This document shows, piece by piece, positions 11,967-24,909 of a DNA stretch of 64,000 nucleotides. The position numbers and the translations under genes are program-made. Within the stretch, counting starts at the first letter, position 1, and every line of letters begins with the position of its first letter. The stretch is from positions 76,943,751 through 77,007,750 of the forward strand of contig CM077596.1 in the NCBI GenBank assembly GCA_039654915.1, written 5' to 3'. Below the pieces are notes generated by a model. The model ran no database searches and was not told the DNA's origin. It worked only from the letters and a program-made list of their open reading frames with translations. This DNA is from Aquilaria yunnanensis (taxonomy: Eukaryota; Streptophyta; Magnoliopsida; Malvales; Thymelaeaceae).

Positions 11967-14498
11967 TGTGACAGCTCTCCTAGTTAACTAATCAAGTAAG
12001 TGTTTATTTACTTTGACTAAGTGTTTATGAAATTAAGTACCTCAAATTAGCGCCTTGTTAAGCAAGTAACATAAGCTTAATCAAGTTAAGTGAGTTCCTA
12101 AGTGTGATTTGGCATAGTTAAGTCAAGACCATTAGTTGTTCTAGCTTTTAGAAGCATCCTAGTAAGTTTTGACAACTTGTGGCACTAAGTGTTTTTTTTG
12201 AGCCATTTAGAACTTAAGTGGCTAAAGTGTTCAAGAAAATTAAGTTTGGGAAGCTCTTTAGTACCTTTTAAAACAAAGAAAAGTGAGTTTGGAGTGTGAG
12301 TTGGTGAGCTATTTGAAGCTTTTGAGAGTATGAGGACTTAAGTGCAAGGGGAGGGAAGTTGCTTATTAAGCTTATAAACTAAGTTTTCTTCTTCTTCTTC
12401 TTCACTTAGCCAATTGTTCCATGCTCCCAAAATTCGTAACCCCACTTTCCTCTCAAATTTGGCAGCTCAAACTTCCATTTTCTTGCAAGTTCTCATTGAA
12501 TTAAGGGTGCCCAAGGTGTTAGAAAGATCACTAAGCCCCTTTGCTAGTGTTCTTGCTTCATTTGATCTTTGGAGCTTGTTTTGGAATCCAATTTTCGTAG
12601 GTAAGCTTCTTGAGATCATTTGGTGTGTTTATAGGTTGTTTCTAGAGCTAGAAATGGTCTTGGTTTGATTGGTTTGGGTGCCAATTTTCGTTGGTTTTAG
12701 ACTTGGAACTCAAGGAAGCTTGTGGAGCTAGAAAAGCTTGTGTTTCATTGCTTGCTTTGTGGCTAAAATTGAGGTAAGGGTTCAAGTAATTAAGCTCAAA
12801 TAATGCATGGTTTTGTAGCTTTGTGTGTTGGGATGAATTAGAAACAAGACCCATTAAGTTTGGATTAGAAATGAGAGAGTTTGAGTAGTTTGTGTACAAG
12901 AACAACGCTGTCGCACAAACCCAGAAAACTGAGTTGGCGACGCGTCGCCAATCTGGCCTCGAATTGGCGCCGCGGCGCCAGCGTGCGAAAATGTACACAG
13001 AGCGTTTGCTCGGCGGCGCCGCGTCGCCAAAAGCATTTGCTCTTTGGCGCCGCGTCGCCAAGTGCAAAATTGGCCTCGATTTCCGGCCATCCTAAGATTA
13101 ACTTAGACTCTCGGTTTCTATCCCTAGGCTATTCTAAGACGTTCCATAGCCTCGGTTGGGTCTAGAATTCGTTCCTAAGGCGGGAATTGTGCGTTATTTG
13201 GAAGGTAGTCAAGTTGTGTGGTTAAGTATAAAAGAAATGTGACTTGGTGGCTAAGTAACTCATAGTATTTAAGTTTTTAAATGGAAATTAAGGGGATTAA
13301 GTGGGTTTTTAGACTCTTTATTGGCCGTATAGAGTATTAATTATATATGGTCAATAGAGAGAAAAACCTAAGTCGATCCCAACCAAGCCATTTGGTTTGG
13401 TAAGTGAGCCACTAGTAGTATTTTGAGTTAAACCTTGAGGGTTTGACTAGTTAAACCACATAGTAAGACTACCCTGTACAATAAATCAAGGGTAAAGGCG
13501 GGTAAGTTTGAGATAGGTGACGACCTACTCTAGAACCCGTAGATGGGACTTAATTGAGGTAAAGTGTCCGGGATACGAGGGCCAGTATCTCAAGTACCTC
13601 AGCCGTTTGAGCTCACGGCAAGAATTAAGGCACTTAAGTGCAGAAAGTCCCAAGTGCATGTGTCGTGTGCATTCCATACCATACATCCATACATTGCATT
13701 TTTGGCATTTTGTTGATTGTTTGTTGTTTGAATTGCATGTTTGATTGCTTGGTTGCCATATTGCATATTTGTTGCATATTTCTTTGCAGGTATTCAAGAA
13801 GGGAATCCTTACTGAGTACTTTTAAGTACTCATTCCCTTAGTTTTATTGTGCAGGATCTAATCCCGGGCCTAATCACTGAGGTGATAGTTGAGGCCTAAG
13901 CTTTCTGTTTTGCAGGTATTTTATTGAGAATCCTAGTGATTCTAGTTTCTTGCAGTATAAGTTATGTGCTAACCAAGTTGTGCCTTTACAGTGTAGAGGC
14001 TAAGAGTACACAAGAACAAGGTCTAGTGAAGGGCTACACTTGGAGCTTGGCTTAGCTCAAGGTGGGCTCAAGTAAATGATCTTAGTAGTTAGTAATTTTG
14101 TCTCTTGTACATAGTACTTTGTGTACTAAGTAAGTTGCCTCTATCGGGATACATTAGGATGTAAATCCATCTTGTTACTTTTGGGTGCATGCTAGAGCTG
14201 TAATGTATGCACAAAACTGTTACTTGTAGTTAAAGCAACTAGTATTTCAATGACTTGGTACGTTTTCAGTATGTTTTAATGAAATGCTCGAGCAATGTTT
14301 TAATTCAAGACTTTTAAATTTCGGTTGCATTGCCAAGTCAGAAGCATGCATAACTTAATCTGAGTAGGCTAAGTAACTAGTTGCATATAAATTGTTTTAA
14401 TTTATATTGACGAGTAATAGTTAGCCAACTGTAACTAGTGGGATTCATTATCCCTAAGAGCCTACAAGATTAGGGGCACTGGGCCCCGTTCCGTCACA
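11967..14498. mobile_element. Solo LTR of a gypsy-type retrotransposon, 2.5 kb, inserted in the LINE
   Basis: The 2532-bp block starts TGTGACAG and ends CCGTCACA, with TG/CA termini and a short inverted terminal repeat. It is flanked on both sides by the perfect 5-bp duplication taata (11962-11966 and 14499-14503). LINE reading resumes on both sides, so the insertion is precise. No gag or pol lies inside, which identifies it as a solo LTR left by recombination between two LTRs. Length and TGTGAC...GTCACA ends suit long-LTR chromoviruses such as the Tekay/Del group; that assignment is tentative. Small ORFs inside match nothing I know. Confidence 0.85.
12935..13075. repeat. GC-rich cluster of palindromes inside the solo LTR
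   Basis: Four related GC-rich motifs sit within 140 bp: ttggcgacgcgtcgccaa (a perfect 18-bp palindrome), ttggcgccgcggcgccag (near palindrome), ggcggcgccgcgtcgccaaa and ttggcgccgcgtcgccaa. CpG density is far above the surrounding AT-rich DNA. It may be a regulatory block of the LTR. Confidence 0.7.
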
Positions 14499-15651
14499 TA
14501 ATAGTCCTGCTAGATGTCTACAGTTTTGCCGTCTTCAATAGTCCAACACAAATGAAGCTTAAGGACCTATTTCCCAAAAACCAAACACTCCAAATTGGAG
14601 TAAGATTATTTCCAATATTGTTCTTTCATAAGAACACATTACTACTAAACTTAGTTTGAAAAAACCTTTTAACTAAAGATTTAAGATTTTTATGCATAAT
14701 CCTCCAGAAAGTTCTAGCCAACAGTAATTGATTAAACTACTTAATGTCCCGAATCCCTATACAACCATCACCTTTAGATGTGATGAAATGGAATCTATTC
14801 CAAAAATGGATGTCATTTCCCTACTCTAACCTTTTCACCAAAACTAAATCATTAACTTGGTGATTTTGTCACTCATTGTAATCGAGATGTGAAATAAAAA
14901 CATGACATAAACCAAAAGATGAAAGTGAAGCCTGAATCAAAGTTAGTTATCTTGCAGGGTTCAATAGCTTCCTTTTCCAATAATCAAGTTTTTATTCAAC
15001 CCTGATACTAAAAAACTCAAAAGAAGCTGATCTTGAAAAATCACAATTGAAAAATGATCCCAAGGTACTTTGTTACTGAATCATTGACCATAAAAGGCAA
15101 AATTTTCCTGAAAAGGTGAATGAACCTCAAGGGTATATTCTTACTAAAAACATCACTATGATTTTTGGTAATTGATTTCATGACCAACAACTTTTTGATA
15201 CATCTCAAAAGAATCCTTTAGAGCGTGCATAGATTGGAAGTCTGGGCTACAGAAAATAAGGCAGTCATTAATGAACAAAAGATGGTTAATGTTAGGGCCT
15301 TTAATACTTGGTTTCAAACTAGGGATTAGATCATTAGAGTACTGATGCAACAAAAAAGCTTGAAAAAGCTTCGCTGTACAAAATGAATAGGTGTGTTGAA
15401 AGATGGTCACCTTGCTTCATACCTTGATTTGGTTTGAACCAATCTATGGGACTGCTATTAATCAATACTGTACTAATGCATTGCATTATGAGGTTGATCC
15501 AATGTTCAAGGAAATTTATCATTTGAAGAACTACTCTGATAAAACTCTGATTCAACTTATCATATGTTTTTCTTATATCTAATTTCAAAGTTGCATCATA
15601 TCTTTTGCAAAATACCAACTTGAATCTTTTGCAAATGATAATTAGAGTATA
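14499..15651 (-). pseudogene. LINE (L1-type) reverse transcriptase relic
   Basis: On the minus strand, 15618-15334 reads ATLKLDIRKTYDKLNQSFIR, then SSPIDWFKPNQGMKQGDHLS and HLFILYSEAFSSF. These are the RT fingers and palm blocks of plant L1 elements; the usual family form is LDI-K-(A/T)-(F/Y)-D and G-(L/M)-(R/K)-QGD. A frameshift near 15400 leads to 15410-15156 with INHLLFINDCLIFCS. That is the position of the catalytic (F/Y)xDD box, here decayed to FIND. The endonuclease part upstream is missing; the relic stops where the Helitron-like sequence begins. It is the 5' part of the same LINE as 10985-11966. Confidence 0.85.
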
Positions 15652-15652
15652 A

Positions 15653-16326
15653 TCTATTACATATATTATAAAGTATAAGATGGGGGATGATTCTATAATC
15701 TTAAAGTTAATTAATATGCTAATTAAGTGTCACTTCAAATTTTTATATGAAATTACAATTTTACCTCTTAATTTTTTGACTCAATTTTAACCATTTTCTA
15801 GATTTACATTTTGGCCCAACAAAATAATAATTTTGTAATAAATGACAGAATTTTAGGTTTCTATTTTTTTTTTAAATTAACCCATCTGTTCAATTATAAA
15901 AAATTTTCTAGTATGGAACTGCTCAATTACCTAATTGATTATTATATATAAAGAAAATTGAACCATACCATACTACAAATAAATTGTATTGTTAATTGCA
16001 GATTTCATTTATATATTAATGACTTATTAAATTTTTAACTAATAAAAGTATATAATTTTTTAAACCATGAAATTTACATAATTACAAAAAAATCCATAAT
16101 ATGATCTCAATTTCATTTCAAAATTTTAAAATATAATTCTATTCCATTTTTTTGTTTCTGCCTTCTTTCCTTATCTTTTTTTTTTTTAAGAAAAGATGGA
16201 TAAAAATATTTATTTTTGCAATTAAAGAGTCAATTGAAGCTTATTTTGTAGTCATTTAAAAGTATAAAAATAAATTTAATAAATTCTACAACAAGCATGC
16301 ATTGCAAGTGCAGTGCTAAAATTGTA
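15653..16326 (+). mobile_element. Possible Helitron remnant (non-autonomous)
   Basis: The left end tctattacatatattataaa fits the 5' end of plant Helitrons (TC start, tctatactatattataaag type). The right side has a degenerate tail gcatgcattgcaagtgcagt, similar to the hairpin region close to Helitron 3' ends. A clean ctag terminus is not preserved. The interior is AT-rich without genes. Confidence 0.35.
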
Positions 16327-18837
16327 AAAATGAATAGAAGTCAAGTAATTATGACAAGTAAAATAAATAACAATAACTGCATCAATAGAATTGCATAACT
16401 CTAATTTTAATTAAATATATTTTTTATGTTAAATGAATTGATTGTACCCGAATAAATTATTTATATAATATTGAAATAATAAAATTAATTTTTTCAATAT
16501 ATATTGTGAAAAATATTATATATTGTTTAAGTATTTGATTATTATGTTTTAATGAGTAAAATTACACTGAACTAATTATTTTATTCCTTTTTTTTGTGTG
16601 AAAATTTGTAAAATTAACTATATGTAGTACAAACATGTACAATTATGACTTAGCTTGATATTGTGGTGCATGTGAAAAATAGTAGTAATTTGCAATTTAA
16701 TACATTATCAAAACTCAAAACGCATATAATAGGAAAACAATTTTATATAGTTTGTAGAATAAGATCTGAGATCTAATTAGGTGTTTCTGACGGGACAAAA
16801 AAATATTAACGCATGAAAACAGGCGAAGCTAATTACCAAAATGCAACAATTGAAAACCCACAAAGGAAAGAAAAAGAAAGATGAATATTATAGTAATGAT
16901 CCATGGGATCTTAAGAAAACCAGTGGGACCTATAGGGTTTGTGAAGAAGTGGGCGAAGCAATTGGCATGAAGAACATGCTCAACCTACAATTCACCCAAA
17001 AAATGACAATAATGAGTAGATTGATCAGATGTTAACAATGCTAGTTGAGACCTATAGGATTCAAAGAAGAAACAGGGGAAGCCATTATCTGCATGATTGA
17101 CAAATGAGGCCAAACTCACAATCACAAAGCCAACTCGAATCGCGCCACTGAATAAAAATCAACAAATCACGAAGATTCGTCCTTCATCGATTTGTATGAG
17201 ATTAGCCGGTCAAAGTGAAGTAGCTTTGCTCGATTGAGAGACTGGCGGGATAAAAGGTGGGAATAATAATTTAGCATTTTTTATAGAATTGTGGGATAAT
17301 AAAATCATTGGAAAGAAGATTCGTGTGGGATATAATTATGGGATAAAACAGGATAAAATTCTTTGATCTCTGACCAAATTTTCTGTTGTTATATTCTTTA
17401 TTTAAACTATAATCAATGGATGAAAGCCTTAACTGGGTTAAGGGTGTATTACACACCAGAAGAATGTTGCAAGCCCCACTAATTGCAGCCATGGTTTCTA
17501 GAACCGGACCAAACAGCCCCCGATTAGACCTGTTTAACCATGAACTGCAACTATCATCAGTCCGGGATTCGACACATGTCTAAGTAAGTTAAAAGCTAAA
17601 AACTGCTCTAAATTGCTAAAAATTGAAGGGAACTATTAACTCGCATACTGTTTTGAACCATGAGTTAACACCAATCGGAAAAAAAAAAAAAGAAAGAGAA
17701 GAGAAAAGAAAGAAAAAGGAAAAAAAAAAGTCTCCTAGCTCTTGAAAGGTAACTAGTTGTTGCTACTCTATTTCCTTCCCTTCTTGTTCCACTGTTGTAA
17801 GGTGAGAAATTGAAGTGAAAAACAAAACTGGGAAGAGGAACAGAAGAAAAAGAACTAAAGAAGCATTGAAGAGGTTTTTCATGAATCAAATACTAGAAAA
17901 AAATATATTAATGCAATAATTGAGGAGTGGAAGAAAAGGGAAAGATGAAAAATTAGAATGAAAAAAAAAATGACAAGATTGAATCATCCAACCCTTGTCC
18001 TGTCAGACAGAGAATGAAAGACAAAGAAAGTTTAGAGTGTTTCAACCAGCAAACGCAGGCTAATATTGGATTATCTACAAAGTTGGTTCTTGTTCTATAC
18101 CAAAAATTTCATTATAGTCCAAAATATTTTTAACGCGATAATAAGGTAACTTCTAAGTCATGAAACAAAAATGTAAAGATGATTTTGACTTGACAGTCCA
18201 ACCAAATAAACTGACCTGATCAGGATGGCCTAATGGTTTGATGAACAGCTTGGCTTTTAAAACTTTAATCGCAGCACATGGAAACCTTCTAGATTCTGTT
18301 CGATATCACATGAATCTATATATATCCCTTAGCCTTCTACTGTGGTAGGCTTCTATATGTTAAAAAAAAAAAAAAAAAAAGGAATCCGCATAATCATAAT
18401 ACTACTGTATAAGATGTGACATCATAATCTTCTGCTTCTCAATTGATTCAAGTATTTTACTTATTTACAAAAAAAAAACGTATTTTCCTTACTTTGCCTG
18501 AGTTGATGGAGCACAATAATTTACATTAGCATCAATGGAACATTTTATATATGTAAATCGACATTCCTATTAATCTAGCTTAAAATGTTAGTATTTGTAA
18601 TTGACCATATATATAGCTCAAGATACATATATATATAGGTCAAAGTGCTGGAATTAACGCGAGCTATATATAATTATATAAAACTCAAGTTAATGAAGGT
18701 TTATTATGGAAGGGATGGCTTAATTTCCAAACGGTAGCTCACGCTGAAATTGGAGGGAGGAAAATACAAAACAACTGATGCTAATCATGCATCAACGATA
18801 TTTATGTATATGTTACGTACTAATGAAGAGTAATTAG
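16327..18837. other. Intergenic, AT-rich; weak internal duplication
   Basis: No gene is supported. At 16918-17100 two imperfect copies of a gacctatagg...gaagaa(g/a)...gg(g)gaagc segment lie about 130 bp apart. A purine-rich run is at 17680-17730 and a poly-A run at 18361-18380. The end near the bHLH gene is its 3' flank. Confidence 0.5.
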
Positions 18838-20307
18838 TTACTGTTGCAGTCGTCTGGCAATGGCAGATTTGAGGCCCTCTTCGTTTCTCAACCCCTTGTG
18901 AATCCGAACGACGACGTCTTGAAGCATCAGTTCGTTCACGCACGACACGCTCGCGTGATGAACCTCTAACTCCAGTTCCCTCAACACCCCCATCAGCCTC
19001 GCCGCCGGATGGTTCACATTCTCAGACTGGACCCTTACCACTGCGTCGCTTCCCACAATCCTCACCTCTACCTCCGCGCTCGAACATGATCCGGTTCTCG
19101 AGTTGTTCGCCGGCCGGCTCTGCTCCACGGTTGTCGTCGTGCTCTGGTTGTCCGCCAACTCGAACTTCACCTCCTTCGGCTCTCTTCCCACCCGCGACTC
19201 TAGCTCGTCGATCTTGGCCCTCAGCTCGTTGATGTACGAAACGGCGTCGGACAAGAGCGAGGCCTTGTCCATTCGTGAGACGTTCGGGACCACCGAGCGC
19301 AGCGCGTAGAACCGGTGGTTCAGCTTCTCCCGCCTCTGCCGCTCCGCCTCCACGTGGTTCAACTGTGTGTCTCCGGTAAGCCCAGGTTTCCGGCCGCGCT
19401 TCTTTGGTGTTCGCCTCTCCTCCGCGGCGTTATTTTCCAGCAACGCAAGGTCCGAGTCCGAGTGGTCGGAATCAACTAACGGCGACGGTCCCATTTTTGC
19501 TGAGTCCGTGATCTTGCCCTTTTCCTTGTCGTCGTTATTGTTGATTTTCTCTGCAGCTTTCAATTCATCTTCCTGTACTCCGGCAGTAATTTCAATGTCC
19601 GTGATGGACATGTTGCGGTCATCGAGCTGGATCGGATCAGGTTGTTTATTCGGAGGCAAGGAAGTGCTCCCCGATTCGAAAAGTGTTTTCACTTGCTGTA
19701 CCAATCCCCAGTTTTCGCAGATCTTTTCAGGCGAACCCAATTCGACAACTCCGCCGGCAGTCGGAATGCAGACGAGCGTCTCAATGCCGTGCACTTGAGC
19801 TTCTCTGGCTCGGTCACAGTTGTAAAACTGGAGCTCGTGAGCACCGGTTATCCAGACAAAGGAACCACCGCTGAGCGCCTTCCAGGCGATACCTTCTCCG
19901 GCTAAAAACGAGCGGGTCAGGGACATGAGGAAGAACCATTCGGCGCCTGTGACGTCACTGTCGTCCATGACGGACATGTCGATATCATGGTTGTCACCGA
20001 TCAGGGCCTGAATACCCTCAATCATTCGCTTCCTCTGCGAATCGAGCTCCGGCGAGATAAAACTAGGAAGTTTGTGAGGTGTTTCTTTTGCTCCTTGGAA
20101 ATGGCCGTCGCCATAAGACAAGAAAATCCGTCCATGGCCGTCGTTAGAGGTTTGCCAGAAAATAGCATAGGCCCACCAGTCGCGCTGGCTCTGGAGGATG
20201 TACTGGAGGCGCTGCTGGAAATTGGGCGGCGGCTGCTGAGCACAGGTTTCATGGCAAAAGGAGACTAGTGATGAAGATGAAGAAGGAGATATGATGAGTT
20301 CTTCCAT
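18838..20307 (-). CDS. bHLH14/MYC2-like transcription factor (subgroup IIIe bHLH)
   Basis: An intronless gene for 489 residues, the usual layout of MYC2-type factors. Residues about 28-205 form the bHLH-MYC N-terminal domain ([34 protein letters not shown]), including the JAZ-interacting region. Residues 118-134 ([17 protein letters not shown]) match the acidic activation segment. A basic KKRGRKPG is at 302-309. The bHLH lies at 316-365 with His318, Glu322 and Arg326, the residues that read CANNTG/G-box DNA. An ACT-like C-terminal domain occupies about 412-485. Known relatives act in the nucleus in jasmonate responses, and bHLH14 itself is reported as a repressor redundant with bHLH3/13/17. 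Closest resemblance is to bHLH14 rather than MYC2 because the protein is short. The start [10 protein letters not shown] fits that family. Confidence 0.95.
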   Translation of the reverse strand: MEELIISPSSSSSLVSFCHETCAQQPPPNFQQRLQYILQSQRDWWAYAIFWQTSNDGHGRIFLSYGDGHFQGAKETPHKLPSFISPELDSQRKRMIEGIQALIGDNHDIDMSVMDDSDVTGAEWFFLMSLTRSFLAGEGIAWKALSGGSFVWITGAHELQFYNCDRAREAQVHGIETLVCIPTAGGVVELGSPEKICENWGLVQQVKTLFESGSTSLPPNKQPDPIQLDDRNMSITDIEITAGVQEDELKAAEKINNNDDKEKGKITDSAKMGPSPLVDSDHSDSDLALLENNAAEERRTPKKRGRKPGLTGDTQLNHVEAERQRREKLNHRFYALRSVVPNVSRMDKASLLSDAVSYINELRAKIDELESRVGREPKEVKFELADNQSTTTTVEQSRPANNSRTGSCSSAEVEVRIVGSDAVVRVQSENVNHPAARLMGVLRELELEVHHASVSCVNELMLQDVVVRIHKGLRNEEGLKSAIARRLQQ

Positions 20308-20789
20308 GTCGGACGAGATGGCAGAGAAGTGGAAATTTTTGTTGGTTGAAATACAGGCAAGAGGAACTTGATAAGAGCTGGAAGAGAAAGTTTCTTTTCT
20401 TGGTACGGAGTGGCAGGTCGTGAGTGAGAAAACAACGTTACGACTAGCTCTGCCTTAATTGGGAGGACCGGTTTACTCGGAGGGAACTAATTCAAAGGCT
20501 AACCATGACAAATGATACAACTAGTTTTTTTGGTTTAATTGCTAATACATCTCATAGTGGAGTTATTGCGTCCATCATTGTGGATGCCCCATACCACATG
20601 GAACTCTAACGTTGTTAACATTAAATGGATAAAATAATTTTTTTAATTTTTAAAATTTTTTATTAATTTGAGAGATAATTATAATATTTTGTAGGTAGGA
20701 GATTTTGTATAATAAAATCTCTTGATTCAAATTAATTTCAATTTCTCAACTCAAATACTCTTTTAATATTCTAGCCAACATCGACCAAT

Positions 20790-21120
20790 ATAAAGACTAA
20801 CTAATATATACATCTACCTAACATAATTAAATACTCAGAAATCATTATTAGATATCATAACAATAGTCATAGACTTCAGACTAACTAATTTATATATTAA
20901 CCTAGTATAATTAGATACTAGAAAAGTATTACTAGATATCATAACAACGGTTCTAGATATTAGAACAGTAGTTTTGGACACCAGAATAATAGTAATAGAC
21001 ACCAAACTAACTAATTTGTATACCAATCCAACATAATAATTAGTCACCGGAAAAACAGTAATAATCATCAAAACAATAATTTGAGACACCAAAACAATTG
21101 TTCTAGCCATCAGTTTAGCC
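20790..21120. repeat. Decayed minisatellite-like tandem repeat
   Basis: The phrase gactaactaat(t/a)t(g/a)tat(a/c) recurs near 20795, 20880 and 21005, each time followed by a (t/c)(a/c)taattag...tac/acc block and acaa(c/t)(g/a)(g/t)t-type units. This gives about three copies of an 85-125-bp unit. It explains the repetitive hydrophobic antisense frame at 20835-21122. Confidence 0.45.
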
Positions 21121-22095
21121 AATATATGACACCAATTCTAAATATACTATATACCAAATTATGATAATGGTAGTATTTTTATTTAAAAATGAGAGATTTT
21201 TTCTAAAAGAATAATCAAAATCTTAAAATTCATTTATTACATAATTATAAATATTTATTTAAAATGGTAGCCCCCCCTTGGGATAATAACCATCTTATCT
21301 ACTCCATAATTATAGAAGTTTATTTAAAATGGTAACCTCCCTCCCTTTATGATAACCATCTAACACCATTAGCTTCACCGTTAATGGTGGATGGTATAAC
21401 TCCTCAAAAACTATTGCTTGATATTCTATTTTACACAACCTCAAATTATTGTAACATTTTCATATTTAGTAAATTACTTTGCTACACTGCTATTCAAAAT
21501 ATTATTTAAATATTCATTGTCTTCAACTTTCTTGATTTACATGTAAAAGGTTAAGGATAAAAATAGAAATAACAGATAAATTTTGCTCCATCTTTTTAGT
21601 TTTTATATCGAATCAAATAATTCATTAGATATGGGATAGAGCGAGTAACTTTTCCATTTATTATAAATAGTTTGTTCCTCTCCTTTCACACTATGTTTCT
21701 CTCTTCTTTCTTCCTCTGTTGGGCATACAATTTCGTTTCCAATTCTAGATTTGAATTTTCCTTTCACTTCTCCTCCTCTTTCTCATTCTTTTCGTCAATT
21801 TTCTACGGTTTCAACACTGTTCCTCTTCCCCGTTCTCTTACCTTGTTACCAAATCTAGTTTGTTTCCATTTCTCTTACTTTGTTGCTATCTTTTCTCACC
21901 GTTGGTATCAGAATCAATATGTTTTTTCTTCTCTGGCTTCAGCACTATGTCCTATACCTCGGTGTTCTCTTATCGTTGTCACCATAGGCATAATTAGTTC
22001 ATTTTGCTTCTCTAACTTTATCACTGTCTTTCACCGGTTTCATCATGCTTCTCCACATTCTCATTGTTATATTAAATATGGTTCGTTTTGAAAAC

Positions 22096-22125
22096 ACACA
22101 CACACACATATATGTATGTATGTAT
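22096..22125. repeat. Microsatellite (CA)n then (TATG)n
   Basis: A run of acacacacacac is followed by atatatgtatgtatgtat. It is a simple-sequence repeat, likely length-polymorphic. Confidence 0.9.
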
Positions 22126-22549
22126 AATACGATATGTGCTTCACTAGGAATCGAATGGTGGAATTATAATTTTATCTATTTTGCGAAACTTTTAGTGATT
22201 CGGTAGCCCATAAGTATTTGAACGTGAAACATTCCAGTGATTCAACAGCAGATAATTCCTTGTGCCAATCCACTAAAATTAATTGAAAAATGTTTAACAA
22301 TATAATTGTGATTGTTGTTATTTACGCTGTCCGTTCTAAATTATCTATAACATATTTTATTTTAGCTCTCTTAAATTTTTCCAACACTTTTATATTTACT
22401 AAATTTATTGTATCATGTTACTCATCAAACTATAACTTTAATACTCACCTTTTTCATATTTCTTGATTTATATATAAAAAGTGAAGCAAAAACATTAAAA
22501 TAATACACAAATTTTTTTTATTTCTACGGTGAAAAATGAGCAAATAATT

Positions 22550-22850
22550 CGAGCTCAATTCAAGTTCTGCTCGGTTTAAAGCTCATTTATGACTTGTTCG
22601 AAAAATTATCAGGTTAAACCTGAATAAAATTTAAAATTTGATATACAATTCAAACAAAGCTCAATTTGCTCAACACTCAGCTTGACTCGGTTTGATTTTA
22701 GTTTTTTTCCTTAATTTAAACAAACATCTCAAATTCAAGTTGAGCTTGATCGAATAAAAGGTTATTCACAACTCATTCATATTATTTTCAATCAAAATAT
22801 AAAAAAAAAATATCAAGCTCGATAAATTATTCAAATTGAATATGATTAGC
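22550..22850. repeat. Degenerate AGCTC-rich dispersed repeat, MITE-like
   Basis: Repeated cgagctcaattcaagttc, aaagctcaatttgctcaaca, tcaagttgagcttgatcgaa and tcaagctcgataaattattc occur in both orientations, so the two halves can pair imperfectly. Similar AGCTCGAGCTC-rich fold-back repeats are common in plant genomes. Exact ends are not clear. Confidence 0.4.
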
Positions 22851-24909
22851 CCACTTTCTTAATATCAAACCTAAATGTTTCAATTAATTTAGGATTAAGG
22901 AGTGTTTCATATGCACGCATGTGCACTTAGTACTAGTATGTTATTTGATGATTTGATCACGTAAATTGCGTTATTGAATAAAAGTAGAATATACATATAG
23001 CACATGATCACATAACATCGGCTATCAAAGTAAATGACAATTAATTCAACATATGTAGGCGTGTCATGCTTACTGGTTTTCCTCCGGTCCCCATTACTGT
23101 GTTGTGTGTTTGCACTCAAATTCCAAGCCAAGCAGAGCAAGCCAAATTGTGTTCTAGTAATTGTGCTCTATTTTGAATTTGTGATGTAGTGCCAATGATG
23201 TACTATCAATCGAGAATAGTACTAATTTCGTAAAATTTTAATAATATTATAAAAAATTGTTATTAAATCTTTATTGCATCTACATATAGTATTATCTTTC
23301 AAATGATATTGGTTTCAGGTAAAAATATAATATAAGAGTGTAAATAACCTAGTACTACATATACGTCTCTTAAAACAGAAAACTAACCTAGCTACTGCTC
23401 CCTCCCTTTTCTTCTGCTTCATCTTCCTCTGCTTTTCTTTGTACCTCCGACCATGTTTGAATACTAATCCAAACATAGCTGATTGATTTACTGTTGTTAT
23501 TTTAGCTGATCAACCACCCTTATCTCTCTTTTGATCGTTTCCTCTTTCTCCTCTCCCACAAAACTCTATTATTTTTATTAACAGGAGTATCATTTATTTT
23601 AGCTGATACTTTATAGAAAAAAAATTCAGGTGATCCATTTTAGAGTTAGTAGATCAAGTGGAGCTTGAAAAGCTGCGAGGCATAGGTAGATAAGGCATTT
23701 TGGAATAATGAATTGAGTGATAGTATCCTTTATCCTTTTTATTTTTTTGTCCATTTGAGCTATCATTCATGATTTTTACTTCGATGGTTTGTTTAGTCAA
23801 ACCAAGTGTTAGTATGTTAGTCTAATAAAGTTTATTCTCTATTCTATGAGTTGCTATCTGAAATTTATTTTGGTTTACATAAAATGTTCACTTTGAAATG
23901 ATATTCTTCTTCTTATTCGATGTAGTAGGGACAAGTAATCCTTTTAGTAACCAGTATTATGTCTCTGTTATTTTTTAGTCTTATATCATTAGTTTGCAAG
24001 ATGTCGTTTGACTTACTTTTAAATTGAATAAATTTTTTTTTATCAAAAAGAATTAATCAAATTTAAGTTAAAACAAATGGATTTTAATAATTAATCCCAC
24101 AGAAAATCATGAAAAATTAAGTACGGCTACAATAATTAATTTGACATCCTTAATCAGTTAAGCCTTGGTCAATAAAGAGAAGCGGCAGAGCAGAATCATA
24201 ATCATGTTTACTGCCTAATCCTGGAATTGATTTGGATTTTGGCCACCAAGTCAAGTACACGTACATGCCATGTTGTTTTTAACACGAGTTGGAAACGGAA
24301 GTCTGATGCTGCTGCTGCTCTGGGACTGGGGGAGACTCCTTGTTGCTTCCTGGTGATCAGTTGATCACACGCTCTAACTAAAATAACGTAGCAACTGCAA
24401 TGACAACCCAACAGCTCACCTTTTTTAAATAAATTTGAATCTTAATTGGTGTTAAATTTTGTTTTGATTTCAAGTTATTAAAGTAAAGGCACTGCAGTTA
24501 GATCACAAATGAAGAGAAACTCCACCAAAGCCAACAGTTAACGTTATAAGACACAGTACTGTGTAGTAACAGCAAGCTTATAGCTAAATCTTATCTTATG
24601 CACTAATTAACTACACGCAGTTCTTGAACAATTCGAATTCAATTGTAAACTTACACATAAATATAGTTATATACCATCTAGTATTATACTTTGTCACGAC
24701 ATGTTCAAAATACAAAAAAACAAGAGAAAGATCCTCAAACCACACTACTCTTGATCACTCTCTTCGACACATCCAGACCAAGAAATTTCAGTAAGCTAGC
24801 GATCGGTGTACACTCCTCAAACCCATCTCATTATCATACCTTAGCTTCTCACAGTCCATCCCTAGTATTTATGGTGGCAAGACCTTGCCATCTCAATTTT
24901 TTTATCGGG

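Larger units (their letters stand above)
20308..24909. other. Intergenic region between the bHLH and RopGAP genes
   Basis: The first ~150 bp are the 5' flank of the bHLH gene (minus strand). The rest is AT-rich with no supported gene. Frames such as 21672-22091 are Ser/Phe-rich, low-complexity and unrelated to known families. Decayed repeats at 20790-21120 and 22550-22850 are listed separately. Confidence 0.5.

Noticed and set aside
18215..18310. tRNA-like or SINE-like sequence (atggcctaatggtt, later tgttcgatatc)
   Set aside because: The box A and box B resemblance is weak and the spacing is wrong for a tRNA. No cloverleaf could be drawn.
19103..20268. Plus-strand open frames over the bHLH gene
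   Set aside because: They are shadows of the minus-strand gene, caused by its GC-rich codon use.
21672..22091. 139-codon plus-strand frame rich in Ser and Phe
   Set aside because: Low-complexity pyrimidine-rich DNA, with no family resemblance and no supporting gene structure.
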